Source: CAYMCO01 sp964388955
Lineage (GTDB): Bacteria > Chloroflexota > Anaerolineae > Anaerolineales > E44-bin32
Length of the DNA stretch: 64,000 bases
NCBI GenBank assembly: GCA_964388955.1
Contig: CAYMCO010000001.1
Location: 1-64,000 of the forward strand
Direction of reading: 5' to 3'
In this document: one piece after another, positions 1 to 7,848 of the stretch
Layout of the letters: each line of letters starts with the position of its first letter
Numbering within the stretch: position 1 is the first letter of the stretch
Program-made: the position numbers and the translations under genes
The notes under the pieces: generated by a model
The model's input: only the letters and a program-made list of their open reading frames with translations
Told to the model about the DNA's origin: nothing
Databases searched by the model: none

Positions 1-77
1 AGGCGAGCTGGAAACACACACCGGGAGAATGGTTTGTATCTGAGAGAATTGAGAGCGGCTCTGGAAATTCGCCGCCT

Positions 78-358
78 AGCCATTCGCTGCCCCCCAGACT
101 GCGCGGGATCTTCGACGGCACGGTCGCGGAGCCCATCCTGAGTGCAACGAAGGGCTCAGTACAGGCTCCCCGGGGATCCTGCGAAGAACATGCAGGACGG
201 ACTGTGCGGGGCGAAATGCAGGCCAGGTTGTATGAGGGGGGTGGTTGAGGAACAAAATCAGATCCGAGCCCCGGCCGCTGCCTGCACCCTGGACAGACCG
301 CCAGGGCAGGCTGGACGCAGCCCAGGGTCCAGGGGCCAGGGTGCTCATAGCCGTTATA
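78..358 (+). repeat. Intergenic repeat family A, copy 1
   Basis: This is a nearly complete copy of the GC-rich modular repeat found about twelve times in the window. In order it has an attC-like start (GCCTAGCCATTCGC), a GCGCGGGAT segment, a 40-bp hairpin at 129-168, a segment with TTGTATGAGGGG and GAGGAACAA, and a CTGCC/CAGG-rich tail ending in GCTCATAGCCGTTA. It directly precedes the CPBP protease gene on the same strand. It was recognised by comparing copies within this window; its function is unknown. Confidence 0.85.
129..168 (+). repeat. Core hairpin of repeat family A
   Basis: The 14-nt arms GAGCCCATCCTGAG and CTCAGTACAGGCTC are imperfect reverse complements around a 12-nt loop, so the DNA or RNA can fold into a hairpin. 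The same 40-bp unit recurs at 1203-1242, 1936-1975, 3023-3062, 6903-6942 and 18040-18079. There is no T-tract, so it is not a standard intrinsic terminator. Confidence 0.8.
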
Positions 359-406
359 CGGCCTCTATGCGGAGGATCTGTATAGAGGAAAACTGACACG
401 ACAGCG

Positions 407-1144
407 TTGGGAAGGAACGTGCAAACCAAGACCTCGGTGCTGCTGTTGATTGTGCTTCACCTACTGCCGGGATTGATATTCGCTGGTTTCTTTTTCGTCC
501 TCTCGCACGTGTTCATCCAACATGGATATACAGGATACCTTGCCCTCTTGATTTCAATTCCGATTTGTCTGGCGCCCATTGAATTAGGTGTGATGTTGTT
601 TTGGAGCTTGAGATTCACAGGCAGAAAAGCCGTAATGGAAGCCGTTGTCTATCGCTGCCAAGGGACAGCAGTTGAATACATGTTGTTGGCCCCTTTGCTG
701 TTTATTTGCTGGGGCATCCTGGCGATTCCCATGTCCCCTATCTATCAGTATGTTGAGACTCATCTAGCGATCCTTCTTCCATCATGGACTACACAAGAAG
801 CGCTGATCCGTGGTCTGAGCGGTGTTTCTCAAATCCAGCGGTCGATCACCCTCGGTCTAGGTGTCATTCTTTCTGGCTTCGTTGCGCCTATTGTCGAGGA
901 GCTCTACTTCCGCGGGTTTCTTCTTCCTAGAATGGAGCACTGGGGATGGATGGCCCCTGTCGTCAACTCGCTTTTGTTTGGGGTATATCACTTCTACTTT
1001 CCGGGAAATGTACCGGGGATCTTTGTGGCATGGCTGCCAATTTCGTATGTTGTTATGCGAACGCAGAACTGGCGTGTCGGAGCCGTAGTCCATAGTCTGA
1101 TCAATCTATGGGGAGTGTTTTCGCTAACCGGGCTCATCACATAA
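407..1144 (+). CDS. CPBP family intramembrane metalloprotease
   Basis: A 245-residue polytopic membrane protein of the CPBP (CAAX-processing/bacteriocin-processing, Abi) family. The family motifs are visible: EELYFRG near residue 164 (glutamate pair and arginine), a histidine in FGVYHFYF near 192, and HSLIN near 229. These are the residues expected to bind the catalytic metal inside the membrane. Hydrophobic segments fill the N-terminal half. The listed start is a TTG. A GTG at 419 is an alternative, but AAGGA lies too close to it, so the start is uncertain. The gene is a lone unit between repeat copies 1 and 2, a cassette-like setting. The substrate is unknown; bacterial homologues process peptides or act in bacteriocin self-protection. 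Confidence 0.85.
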   Translation: MGRNVQTKTSVLLLIVLHLLPGLIFAGFFFVLSHVFIQHGYTGYLALLISIPICLAPIELGVMLFWSLRFTGRKAVMEAVVYRCQGTAVEYMLLAPLLFICWGILAIPMSPIYQYVETHLAILLPSWTTQEALIRGLSGVSQIQRSITLGLGVILSGFVAPIVEELYFRGFLLPRMEHWGWMAPVVNSLLFGVYHFYFPGNVPGIFVAWLPISYVVMRTQNWRVGAVVHSLINLWGVFSLTGLIT

Positions 1145-1151
1145 TGTGGCA

Positions 1152-1520
1152 TAAACATCGCTGCCCCGCAAACCACGCGGGATCTCCGACGGCACATTCG
1201 CGGAGCCCGTCCTGAGTGCAACGAAGGGCTCAGTACAGGCTCCCCGGGGATCCTGCCAAGAACATGCAGGGCGAACGGTGCGGGACGAATTGCATGCCGG
1301 GATGTATTGTATTATGGAGGTGCCAAGCGGGCTGGAGAAGGAGCGCTCCCCCCGGCCGCTGCCTGCCCTGCATGCACTGCCTGCCCCGGTGGTCAGGCCA
1401 GGGGGCCGCAGGCACATGTGGACGGACAGCCTGCACTGGACGCAGCCTGCCCAGGACGCAGCCTGCCCAGGACGCAGGCCAGGGTCCAGGGTCCAGGGAG
1501 CTCACAGCCGTCATCCCGCC
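1152..1520 (+). repeat. Intergenic repeat family A, copy 2
   Basis: A full-length copy that starts 8 bases after the CPBP stop codon. It contains the TCGCTGCCCCGC start, the hairpin at 1203-1242, the TGTATTGTATTATGG variant of the third module, and a long CTGCC/CAGG tail with a duplicated GCCTGCCCAGGACGCA unit. It ends with GGGAGCTCACAGCCGTCAT and is followed 70 bp later by a small plus-strand gene. Confidence 0.85.
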
Positions 1521-1589
1521 GTCTCCGATTCCATCATGCGATAATCCGACTATGGAGTAGTTTCCAAATCAGCATAAGGAGCATGCGAA

Positions 1590-1778
1590 ATGGACAGTTC
1601 AGAATCCCCGATGGGAGGCTATCTCCTCGCCGCAGCACTCGGTGCAGCCGCCGGTGGGATTGCGGTCGCTGCTATCACCCGAGCTGTTCCAGCGATGATG
1701 TCCAAGATGATGTCAAGCATGATGGGAAACATGATCATGCAAATGGGTGAAGAAGGATGTGATCCTGAGGAAATGTGA
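1590..1778 (+). CDS. Small methionine-rich membrane protein, unknown
   Basis: A 62-residue protein. The ATG follows an AAGGAG ribosome site at a good distance (1576-1581). Residues 9-33 form a Gly/Ala-rich transmembrane helix (LLAALGAAAGGIAVAAI). This is followed by a Met-rich stretch with MMSKMMSSMMGNM and a short acidic tail with one Cys. I do not recognise the family. The good ribosome site and its position as the only gene between repeat copies 2 and 3 support it being real. The Met-rich stretch could bind a soft metal, but that is only a guess. Confidence 0.55.
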   Translation: MDSSESPMGGYLLAAALGAAAGGIAVAAITRAVPAMMSKMMSSMMGNMIMQMGEEGCDPEEM

Positions 1779-1883
1779 AGGCGGATGATGGGGGGCTTCG
1801 GTGAAGCCCATTCATAGCCAGGGTTGGCGGCCAATCGGGAATCTTGAAGAGCAGACTGCGACCAAAGAGCAAATGCGGCGGGA

Positions 1884-2190
1884 TAACCATTCGCTGCGCC
1901 GTAGATTGCGCGGGATCTTTGGCACCACATTCGCGGAGCCCGTCCTGAATGCAACGAAGGGCTCAGTACAGGCTCCGAGGGAATCCCGCTAAGAACGCGC
2001 AGGACGAATGGCGGGGGGAGATTTGCAGGTCAGGACGTATGATGGGGGTGGTTGGGGAGCAAGAGATGTACCGATCCCCGGCCGCCGCCCGCCGTGCCTG
2101 CCCTGCCTGCACTGCCTGCCCTGGCGGTCAGCCTGCCGAGGACGCAGCCCAGGGTCCAGGGTCCGGGAGGGGCACTCCCAAGAGCTTCCA
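1884..2190 (+). repeat. Intergenic repeat family A, copy 3
   Basis: A copy beginning AACCATTCGCTGC, with the hairpin at 1936-1975, TTTGCAGGTCAGGA, CGTATGATGGG and GGGAGCAAGA, then the CTGCC-rich tail ending in GGTCCGGGAGGGG. From about 2190 to 2400 the sequence diverges from the other copies and holds no convincing gene. At 2397-2403 there is a GTTAGAT heptamer that matches the attC 3' consensus GTTRRRY, just before the next gene. Confidence 0.8.
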
Positions 2191-2417
2191 GGATCGCCTA
2201 CGAGCGAACGCAGCTTCGGGTGACCGGCCAAACGAGAGCCGGCACGGAAAGAAGGTGGTTCGAGACACAATGTGCCCGACGCCAAAGGAAGCTGCCAGGC
2301 GCGTCGCCAGAGATTGATTGTGTGAAGCCTGTATTGATTTGCTGGATCGGGGCTTGACAGCAGCGCCTACATAGAAGGCGGATTGGGCGCCATCTGCGTT
2401 AGATGGGGGGTGGCAAG

Positions 2418-2957
2418 ATGACAGGAGACCACGATAGCGAAAACCGTATCGGTGGCAAGAGATATGTCCAACTCTCGCTCCTTGTATGGATCGCCATGAT
2501 TGGAATCGACTTCTTTCTTCACGGTGGCATATTTGCGGCGATGTATCTTCAGGATAGCCCCTTTCTTCTTTCAAATATGGAGGCCTTTCGTCGAATACCT
2601 CTCGGCTACTTGGCACTCTTGGTCACCGCGGGTCTTATCGTATGGATCATCGAGCGAGCTTCGGCGAGGGGATGGCGCAAGGGCTTGGTTGTCGGCCTAG
2701 GTTTGGGCGCTGTGATGGGCTTGTCATCCAGTATTGGACTCTTCTCAATCATTACGGCGAGCCCGCAGTTTCTGGCTGCTTCGTTTGTTGCCCAAGTAGT
2801 TGAGATGGCAGCGGCAGGTGCGCTTATAGGGCAAGGATTGATGATCCACTCACTGCGACGTCTCACTCTGATTGTGGTCATTGGATTCGTCGTGCTGCTC
2901 GTGGGAACTATCGTGCTGCAGAACACTGGATTGGCTCCTTCACTCATTGCTACTTAG
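2418..2957 (+). CDS. Four-helix integral membrane protein, unknown
   Basis: A protein of about 179 residues starting at ATG 2418; an in-frame ATG at 2403 would add five residues. Four hydrophobic helices can be seen, near residues 17-45, 57-75, 87-112 and 150-172. The first carries IDFFLHGG, with charged or polar residues inside the membrane segment. I cannot assign a family. The gene sits alone between repeat copies 3 and 4 and ends 11 bases before an ACCCAAC heptamer that opens copy 4, so it looks like a one-gene cassette. Confidence 0.6.
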   Translation: MTGDHDSENRIGGKRYVQLSLLVWIAMIGIDFFLHGGIFAAMYLQDSPFLLSNMEAFRRIPLGYLALLVTAGLIVWIIERASARGWRKGLVVGLGLGAVMGLSSSIGLFSIITASPQFLAASFVAQVVEMAAAGALIGQGLMIHSLRRLTLIVVIGFVVLLVGTIVLQNTGLAPSLIAT

Positions 2958-2967
2958 GAGCCAATCC

Positions 2968-3150
2968 ACCCAACCGGTCGCTGCCCCGCAGATTGCGCGG
3001 GATCTTCGACACCGCATTCGCGGAGCCCGTCCTGAGTGCAACTAAGGGCTCAGTACAGGCTCCCTGGGGACGCGAGGCAGTTTGCAGGTCGAAATATATG
3101 ATCGAGACAGTCTGGGGGCGAGAGGTGGTGCGTGCCCCGGCGACCGAGGC
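2968..3150 (+). repeat. Intergenic repeat family A, copy 4 (short)
   Basis: Begins ACCCAACCGGTCGCTGCCCCGC, includes the hairpin at 3023-3062 and the TTTGCAGGTCGAAATATATGATC segment, and then lacks the usual CTGCC-rich tail. It lies directly upstream of the deoxyribosyltransferase-like gene. The loss of the tail shows that the modules can be shed separately. Confidence 0.75.
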
Positions 3151-3194
3151 AAGCATGTGTTGGCCCGGGATGCTTGAATTCGGGAGGAAAGCAG

Positions 3195-3947
3195 ATGAGC
3201 GAGAGCAAGGATGCAGAAATCACCCCGGGAGCAACGAACCCCCGTGGGCCATACATAGTCTACTGCGCAGGTGGGCTTTTCACGCAAGACGAGTTGGCAA
3301 CGAATATCCTGATCAAGGAGGCGGTTTGGCAGTTGTCCAACGGCAAGTATCAACTATTCCTTCCCCAATCCAGAGAACTCCAGGAATTGGACAGGCCGGA
3401 TGTAGAAGCTTACATTAGAAACACCGATCTCTTGGAGGTGGTGAAGGCAGATGTAATTCTGGCGCGTTTTGAAGGACTGGAGTTGGATTCAGGCACAGTG
3501 GTCGAATTTGCGATGGCAAAGTGTCTCGGAAAGCCAACGGTTATCCTGCGCTCTGACTTTCGTCGCGTGTCTTTCGCGGGCTTGTGCGAGCCTTACAACT
3601 TGATGGTAAAGAATTGGCCACGGACAGTAGAGGTACAGCTGAATTCGTATGCGATTTGGGCGGATCTATTTGCTGAGGAGCGCCAGGCGGTTGGCGACAG
3701 CGATACGTTGCAGGGGATGATGAGAGCGGAGTTGGGCACGTTACAGAAAAGCGTACATGAAATTGCCAAACAGATCATGGCTGGGCTGGAGGCGGTTATG
3801 GAGATGAAATCGCCCTATCCGCCAGAGTATCAAGAGGTTGTGTATCAGGCGTCAAGGTTCGGTCCTGGGAGTGGCTTTGACGAATTGCTGACAAAGCGTG
3901 CGTTGGTTGAAATCATGCAGAGACTTAGAAACAACGGGACATTGTAG
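3195..3947 (+). CDS. Nucleoside 2-deoxyribosyltransferase-like protein
   Basis: A 250-residue soluble protein starting at ATG 3195 behind GGAGGAAA; an upstream in-frame extension lacks a ribosome site. The N-terminal half fits the nucleoside 2-deoxyribosyltransferase fold. YCAGGLFTQDE near residue 19 corresponds to the substrate loop, DVILARFEGLELDSGTVVEF contains the characteristic Asp and the D-x-GT-x-x-E catalytic signature, and a KPTVILRSD strand follows. Family members transfer deoxyribose between bases or cleave nucleotides. Some relatives resemble TIR-like NAD or nucleotide hydrolases in defence systems. The C-terminal 90 residues are helical and have no family I can name. The gene ends 41 bp before an attC-like site. 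Confidence 0.7.
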   Translation: MSESKDAEITPGATNPRGPYIVYCAGGLFTQDELATNILIKEAVWQLSNGKYQLFLPQSRELQELDRPDVEAYIRNTDLLEVVKADVILARFEGLELDSGTVVEFAMAKCLGKPTVILRSDFRRVSFAGLCEPYNLMVKNWPRTVEVQLNSYAIWADLFAEERQAVGDSDTLQGMMRAELGTLQKSVHEIAKQIMAGLEAVMEMKSPYPPEYQEVVYQASRFGPGSGFDELLTKRALVEIMQRLRNNGTL

Positions 3948-3988
3948 CTTGACAGATCTGCGTGTGCTGGCAGATTGCAGTGAAAGTC

Positions 3989-4064
3989 GCCCAACAAGCC
4001 GCTGAATCCGGCGACGCTGTCGCGCCGCCCTGCGGGCTGGGGCTGCGGAAGCCGCTTGTTGAGT
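3989..4064 (+). other. Integron attC-like recombination site
   Basis: The 76-bp segment opens with GCCCAAC (consensus RYYYAAC) and closes with GTTGAGT (consensus GTTRRRY). The outer arms CAACAAGC and GCTTGTTG are complementary, followed by GCT/AGC pairs and a GC-rich centre, with unpaired bases in the stem as attC sites have. The length is inside the known attC range. It lies just after a stand-alone gene, where an attC belongs. No integron integrase gene is present in the window. Confidence 0.5.
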
Positions 4065-4246
4065 CTTCGAGCGTTTCGGGGCCAAGCTGCGGTGCGGGCA
4101 AGCCCTGCCGTTGGATGCATTCCTAGAAGAAGCGTTTACGTACATACCTGAACGAGGAAGAATTCATGTGTAGCAGGCCTATATGGCTTGCCGTCTCCCA
4201 ACTCTTCGCAATCACCTGACTCTGGTTTGCCACGTGTCAATTCCTG
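4065..4246. other. Spacer without recognised gene
   Basis: No open frame with a ribosome site or family motif was found on either strand between the attC-like site and the decayed reading frame that follows. Confidence 0.5.
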
Positions 4247-4516
4247 TTGTTTGGATTCTTGCCTTGCGCGGTAATGCGAGTAAGTGTCGGCTTCGGTTTT
4301 TCAGTTGCCTTGGTCACGAATCTCATTGACGGTGCGCTTGCGCGGGGGCTAGACCAGACATCCGAACTTGGTGCAGATATCCTCCCGCTGATCATCTACT
4401 CTCAATGCTCTTGTTTCAGGATTTGCCAGCGGCTCGACCGCGTGCATCTAGCTCCAGAAGCTTGCAGGAGCGTTCCAGATGCGGGTGGCTTTCGCTGCAA
4501 TCTCGGTGTAAGATAG
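4247..4516 (+). pseudogene. Possible CDP-alcohol phosphatidyltransferase remnant
   Basis: An 89-codon frame whose middle reads LIDGALARGLDQTSELGADI. This matches the first part of the CDP-alcohol phosphatidyltransferase signature (DG-x2-AR-x8-G-x3-D), but the downstream aspartates are missing and the rest is not membrane-like. There is no good ribosome site. I read it as a decayed internal fragment of a phospholipid synthesis enzyme; a chance match cannot be excluded. Confidence 0.3.
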
Positions 4517-4552
4517 GAAAAGAAGAGGAAGTCGAGGAACTTACCAAGAATA

Positions 4553-5581
4553 ATGACCGTTGAAAGCGAAGGAATCCCATATCATCTGAGCTGGATCGAT
4601 CGTCTCACCGACTGGATTGACGACCTCCCAGGTCCTGGCTGGCTATTCTACGCACTGATCATATTTGTGAGCGCGCTGCTCTTCAACGTTGCCTTCTGGC
4701 TGGATGGCACCCTGCAAGTGGGGGCTTTTGACCCCGACCCGACAAGCTTTGCTTTCTACACCTTCTACTGGTTGGGAATGTATCACTATCTCAGCCGAGT
4801 GGCCCTGCGCGCGCTGCGACGGTTTCGGCCGCTACTCGAGGTGGACGGGACTGAATACGCGCGGATCGAATATCAGCTAAGGGTGCTTCCCAGGGGACTG
4901 GGCTGGGTAGCTATCCCTTTCGGCGTCACCCTGGGTCTATCTTCGGTTCTGGAGTCCCTCGGGGCTGGTGATGAGCTCGCCTTTCAATCGGTTCTGGGGA
5001 TCGTCCTTGATATCCTGCTTACCGCTTTCCTATCTGCAAGCCTGATCGCGCTGATCATCCGCAGCATCCGACAGCTTCGCCTGGTCAGCAGCCTACACGA
5101 GAAAGCGACACACATTGACCTGCTCGATCTCGAGCCTACGCACGCCTTCTCCGACCTGACGGCGCGAACAGGGATAGGCATCCTGTTGCTGCTCATATTG
5201 AGCTCCTTGCAGGCTGGATTGAGGACCACCCTGGACGTCATCCTGACTGGATCGATCTCTATGGTGGCCATCGGGATCTTTGTCATTCCGTTGCTCGGCA
5301 TGCGAGACCGGCTCGAAGGCGAGAAGAAAAGGCGGCTCCAGGAAACGAACGGACTGCTGCAGAGGGCGACAGATCGCCTGCAAAACGCGGTAAAGGATGA
5401 GTGCTACGAAGGCATGAAGGCGACGGAGGCAGCCATTGGGGCGCTGATGAGGCAGCGTGAACTACTGGAAAGCATTTCCATTTGGCCCTGGGATCCGAGC
5501 ACGCTGCGTGGCTTCGCTTCGACGCTGGTCGTGCCAATCTTCATCTGGTTGGTGACTCGGCTTCTTGAGAAGTTTGTGTAG
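4553..5581 (+). CDS. Polytopic membrane protein with coiled coil, unknown
   Basis: A 342-residue protein. Hydrophobic helices lie near residues 26-47 (WLFYALIIFVSALLFNVAFW), 118-140, 145-172, 205-225 and 228-246. A charged, coiled-coil-prone stretch of about 55 residues follows (GEKKRRLQETNGLLQRATDRL), then a C-terminal helix (LVVPIFIWLVTRLLEKF). The N-terminus is cytosolic by the positive-inside rule. I do not recognise the family. Length, codon use and membrane pattern leave little doubt that it is coding. It is monocistronic, followed by 740 bp without a gene. Confidence 0.65.
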   Translation: MTVESEGIPYHLSWIDRLTDWIDDLPGPGWLFYALIIFVSALLFNVAFWLDGTLQVGAFDPDPTSFAFYTFYWLGMYHYLSRVALRALRRFRPLLEVDGTEYARIEYQLRVLPRGLGWVAIPFGVTLGLSSVLESLGAGDELAFQSVLGIVLDILLTAFLSASLIALIIRSIRQLRLVSSLHEKATHIDLLDLEPTHAFSDLTARTGIGILLLLILSSLQAGLRTTLDVILTGSISMVAIGIFVIPLLGMRDRLEGEKKRRLQETNGLLQRATDRLQNAVKDECYEGMKATEAAIGALMRQRELLESISIWPWDPSTLRGFASTLVVPIFIWLVTRLLEKFV

Positions 5582-6319
5582 TGGCGTAGGTTTCCGTTCG
5601 AGGTCGTGCCGTTCGCGCCAGGATTGACGCCCCGGTCCACCTGCGGCCCACCGGAGTTCTGGAAGCAAACAATCCTGGCCTCCCTTGCCCCATGAGTTTC
5701 AGATAGTCATCTGTGTATGGTGCCTGATATTGGGATTTGTGAGAAATCATTCTGGTGACTTAATGTCATGCCGACCATAGACACGAGTTCATTGTGCGTT
5801 GTTTGTCGTTCCGAATACAGAGCTCAAAGGGAAGGTTTCCGAGCAATCCACCGCCAGAAAGGGGGGTGCTCATCTGTTTCTCGCTTGGGACGCACAGATG
5901 CACTTCTCCAGGCCCTAGGCGTTTGAACGGGAGTTCGATCATTCGAAGGCACTTGACAGCATTGGCGAAAGGCGCTTGCTGGATTGGATCTGGAACGACG
6001 CCAACTCGATCGCCTTCCAACCTGGCCCTGGTCCCCAGGGGTGTTTCGGAATGCTTTGGGCGCGCTGGTCCTTCCCATTCTGGTTTGGATCCTCCAATAT
6101 GGGCCCCAAAGGTTGTTGGGTTAACCTCAGAAGCCGATTAGCGACAGAACCAGAGCACTACAGCGAAATGGATCGGGATATTCATCGCCATTGTCACAGA
6201 TCGGCGAATGGATTTTGCCTTAAATCCAATTTGCGCTAACAACAGCACGGTGTTCTACATAGTGGTCATTTGATGGCCTCTTGCAGCGCAGGTAGGAGGC
6301 AGGAGAGGAGATCGGACTG
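5582..6319. other. Long spacer without recognised gene
   Basis: The short frames on both strands lack ribosome sites and motifs. The segment 6140-6190 (AGCGAAATGGATCGGGATATTC and following) resembles 28538-28580, another intergenic spacer, so this spacer also carries dispersed repeat material. Confidence 0.5.
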
Positions 6320-6898
6320 ATGGAGATCAACACGTCAGAGCGGCTTCAAGGTAACGGTTTTCAATTGAGGCCAATTGAAGAGGATGATGCTGAAGTAATC
6401 GTACTTGCTAGCCTGAGCGATGTCCCGGAGTGGACGTATATTCCACGCGATTTGAATGCTGAGGGTGGGCGGGCCTGGATACGCAAAGGTATCCCGGCCA
6501 GAGAGAAAGGGCGAGCGATCCGTTTCGTCATCGTCCAGGAGAATCAGCTCGCAGGCACCGTTGGTGCACAGCATCCTTATGCCCACGATTGGGGGATTCT
6601 CGAGAGCTTCTACTTCGTGTTGCCGGAGTTCCGCCGCCGCGGGCTTGCGACATCGGGTTTGATGCTGCTTGACGAGTGGGCCCAGGGTGCGACACCAGAA
6701 CTACGGCGCCTGCAGCTTCATGTCATTGTTGGCAATCCCGGATCCGGTCGGGTAGCGGAGCTCGCCGGGTATGAATATGAAGGTGTAGCTGTCCACCAGA
6801 TACCGTCGATAAATGGGTATGGCCCGCGTGATGCAGAAGTCTATGGGAAGCGAGTTACCTTCAAAGGCAAGGGGGAGGTTGGTGGAGTGCTTGCGTGA
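6320..6898 (+). CDS. GNAT family N-acetyltransferase (RimJ/RimL type)
   Basis: A 192-residue protein with a clear ribosome site (GGAGAGGAG) before ATG 6320. The GNAT fold is visible. The N-terminal strand FQLRPIEEDDAEVI is followed by a beta core with ILESFYFVLPEFRRRGLATS; the R-x-x-G-x-A loop near residue 105 binds the acetyl-CoA pyrophosphate. The late VIVGNPGSGRVAELAGYEYEG motif is typical of the RimJ/RimL branch, which acetylates N-terminal amines of proteins or small amines. The specific substrate cannot be told. It stands alone, with a family A hairpin 5 bases after its stop. Confidence 0.85.
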   Translation: MEINTSERLQGNGFQLRPIEEDDAEVIVLASLSDVPEWTYIPRDLNAEGGRAWIRKGIPAREKGRAIRFVIVQENQLAGTVGAQHPYAHDWGILESFYFVLPEFRRRGLATSGLMLLDEWAQGATPELRRLQLHVIVGNPGSGRVAELAGYEYEGVAVHQIPSINGYGPRDAEVYGKRVTFKGKGEVGGVLA

Positions 6899-6902
6899 TC
6901 GC

Positions 6903-6942
6903 GGAGCCCATCCTGAGTGCAACGAAGGGCTCAGTATGCCTT
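6903..6942 (+). repeat. Family A core hairpin, isolated copy
   Basis: Only the hairpin unit is present (arms GAGCCCATCCTGAG and CTCAGTATGCCTTC, partly decayed), directly after the GNAT stop codon. The rest of the repeat is missing. Confidence 0.7.
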
Positions 6943-6961
6943 CCGCGGGGAGAAGGGTAGT

Positions 6962-7171
6962 ATGGGACCTGAAATGACACTAGCCATTGTCGTTTGGTTT
7001 GCGGCGCTTCTCACCTCCATCGCAGCGTTCCTTCTATCAATAGGAGTCTCGATTTGGATGTGGAGAGCACGCAAGCGGGAACGGTTTCTGTTGGTGGTCT
7101 CCCCGGGCATACTTGCCTTTCTCGGAACCCTGGTGAGCTTCTCTGCCTTGCTGCGTCTCTCCGCGGGCTAG
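6962..7171 (+). CDS. Small two-helix membrane protein, unknown
   Basis: A 69-residue protein starting at ATG 6962 behind AGAAGGG (6951-6957). Two hydrophobic helices (IVVWFAALLTSIAAFLL and LLVVSPGILAFLGTLVSF) flank a basic loop, WRARKRER. There is no recognised family. Its ribosome site falls immediately after the family A hairpin. Confidence 0.5.
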   Translation: MGPEMTLAIVVWFAALLTSIAAFLLSIGVSIWMWRARKRERFLLVVSPGILAFLGTLVSFSALLRLSAG

Positions 7172-7303
7172 CGATAGATCCTCTGCTGGCACAGCAGTCA
7201 GCGATCAGTAATAGGATGGTCGCTGCAGCAGGCCGCATGTGCGTACCTCCATGCCTGCGGACAACCAATCGCCGGGCATCAGGTCCGAAGCCGTCTTCTC
7301 TCG

Positions 7304-7332
7304 CCTAACATCTCGCCAGCCCGTGTGAGAAG
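7304..7332 (+). repeat. Family B repeat, left-end fragment
   Basis: GCCTAACATCTCGCC followed by AGCCCGTGTGAGAAGTCG matches the left terminus of the inverted-end repeat seen complete at 49902-50080. Only this end is present, and sequence unrelated to the repeat starts straight after it. Confidence 0.6.
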
Positions 7333-7768
7333 TCGGACCGGCAGTTGGATTTCCAACGGCTATCAGTCCGATTTGATCCGGATCGGCCGCAGTGCAATGG
7401 GAGCGTGGAGTGATGAAGTCAAAATACATAATCAATCACTCGCAATCATCTTCACCAATGGCGCCAAGCTCCACGTTCATCAAGAAGAACAGCCGATCAG
7501 ATACGCGCCTAGTGTTGATGAAAATCCGGACCTTACGTTGATTATCGTCAAAGGTCATACCGGCATGGGGGCAGATCCAGGAACGAATGAAACCGATGGG
7601 GAACGGTATCCTTATCCCGGAAGTGTATCGTGGTGGGAGAACGGACTGGATATCGAGTTGTATTCCGATGACCAATCGCTTGATGAGCTGCTACGCATCG
7701 CGGAGTCTATACCATGGAACGAACCTTCGTCGGTTACTCGTCAAGATGCTCGCAACGTTCTCGCCTGA
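7325..7768 (+). CDS. DUF4367-like C-terminal domain, probably truncated
   Basis: A frame of up to 147 codons. The more believable start is ATG 7397, because the first codons from GTG 7325 are repeat sequence. The product ends in a beta-rich domain (VSWWENGLDIELYSDDQSL near residue 100) followed by DELLRIAESI. That is the layout of DUF4367-type domains found at the C-terminus of anti-sigma-like or lipoprotein sensors. No membrane anchor or signal peptide remains. I infer that the 5' part of the gene was replaced by the repeat end, leaving a fragment. Confidence 0.4.
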   Translation: MRSRTGSWISNGYQSDLIRIGRSAMGAWSDEVKIHNQSLAIIFTNGAKLHVHQEEQPIRYAPSVDENPDLTLIIVKGHTGMGADPGTNETDGERYPYPGSVSWWENGLDIELYSDDQSLDELLRIAESIPWNEPSSVTRQDARNVLA

Positions 7769-7801
7769 CAATAGTCAAATACGACGTATCCCCTGCCACT
7801 T

Positions 7802-7828
7802 TTGGCTTGAGTATCGAACGTCTATAAT
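7802..7828 (+). promoter_or_regulatory. Promoter of the export operon
   Basis: TATAAT at 7823-7828 is a perfect -10 box. TTGGCT at 7802-7807 is a possible -35, but the spacing is a short 15 bp. The box lies 20 bp before the start codon of the first operon gene. Confidence 0.45.
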
Positions 7829-7848
7829 ATCCATACGAGGAGAGAATC

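Noticed and set aside
407..1144. CPBP protease as phage-abortive infection system
   Set aside because: Historic name Abi only; nothing in the context links it to defence.
2396..2404. GTTAGAT as end of an attC with the 5' heptamer in repeat copy 3
   Set aside because: The only upstream heptamer-like sequence is 500 bp away, too far for an attC.
2128..2616. Minus-strand 162-codon frame
   Set aside because: Crosses a repeat tail and the start of a plus-strand gene with a better membrane pattern.
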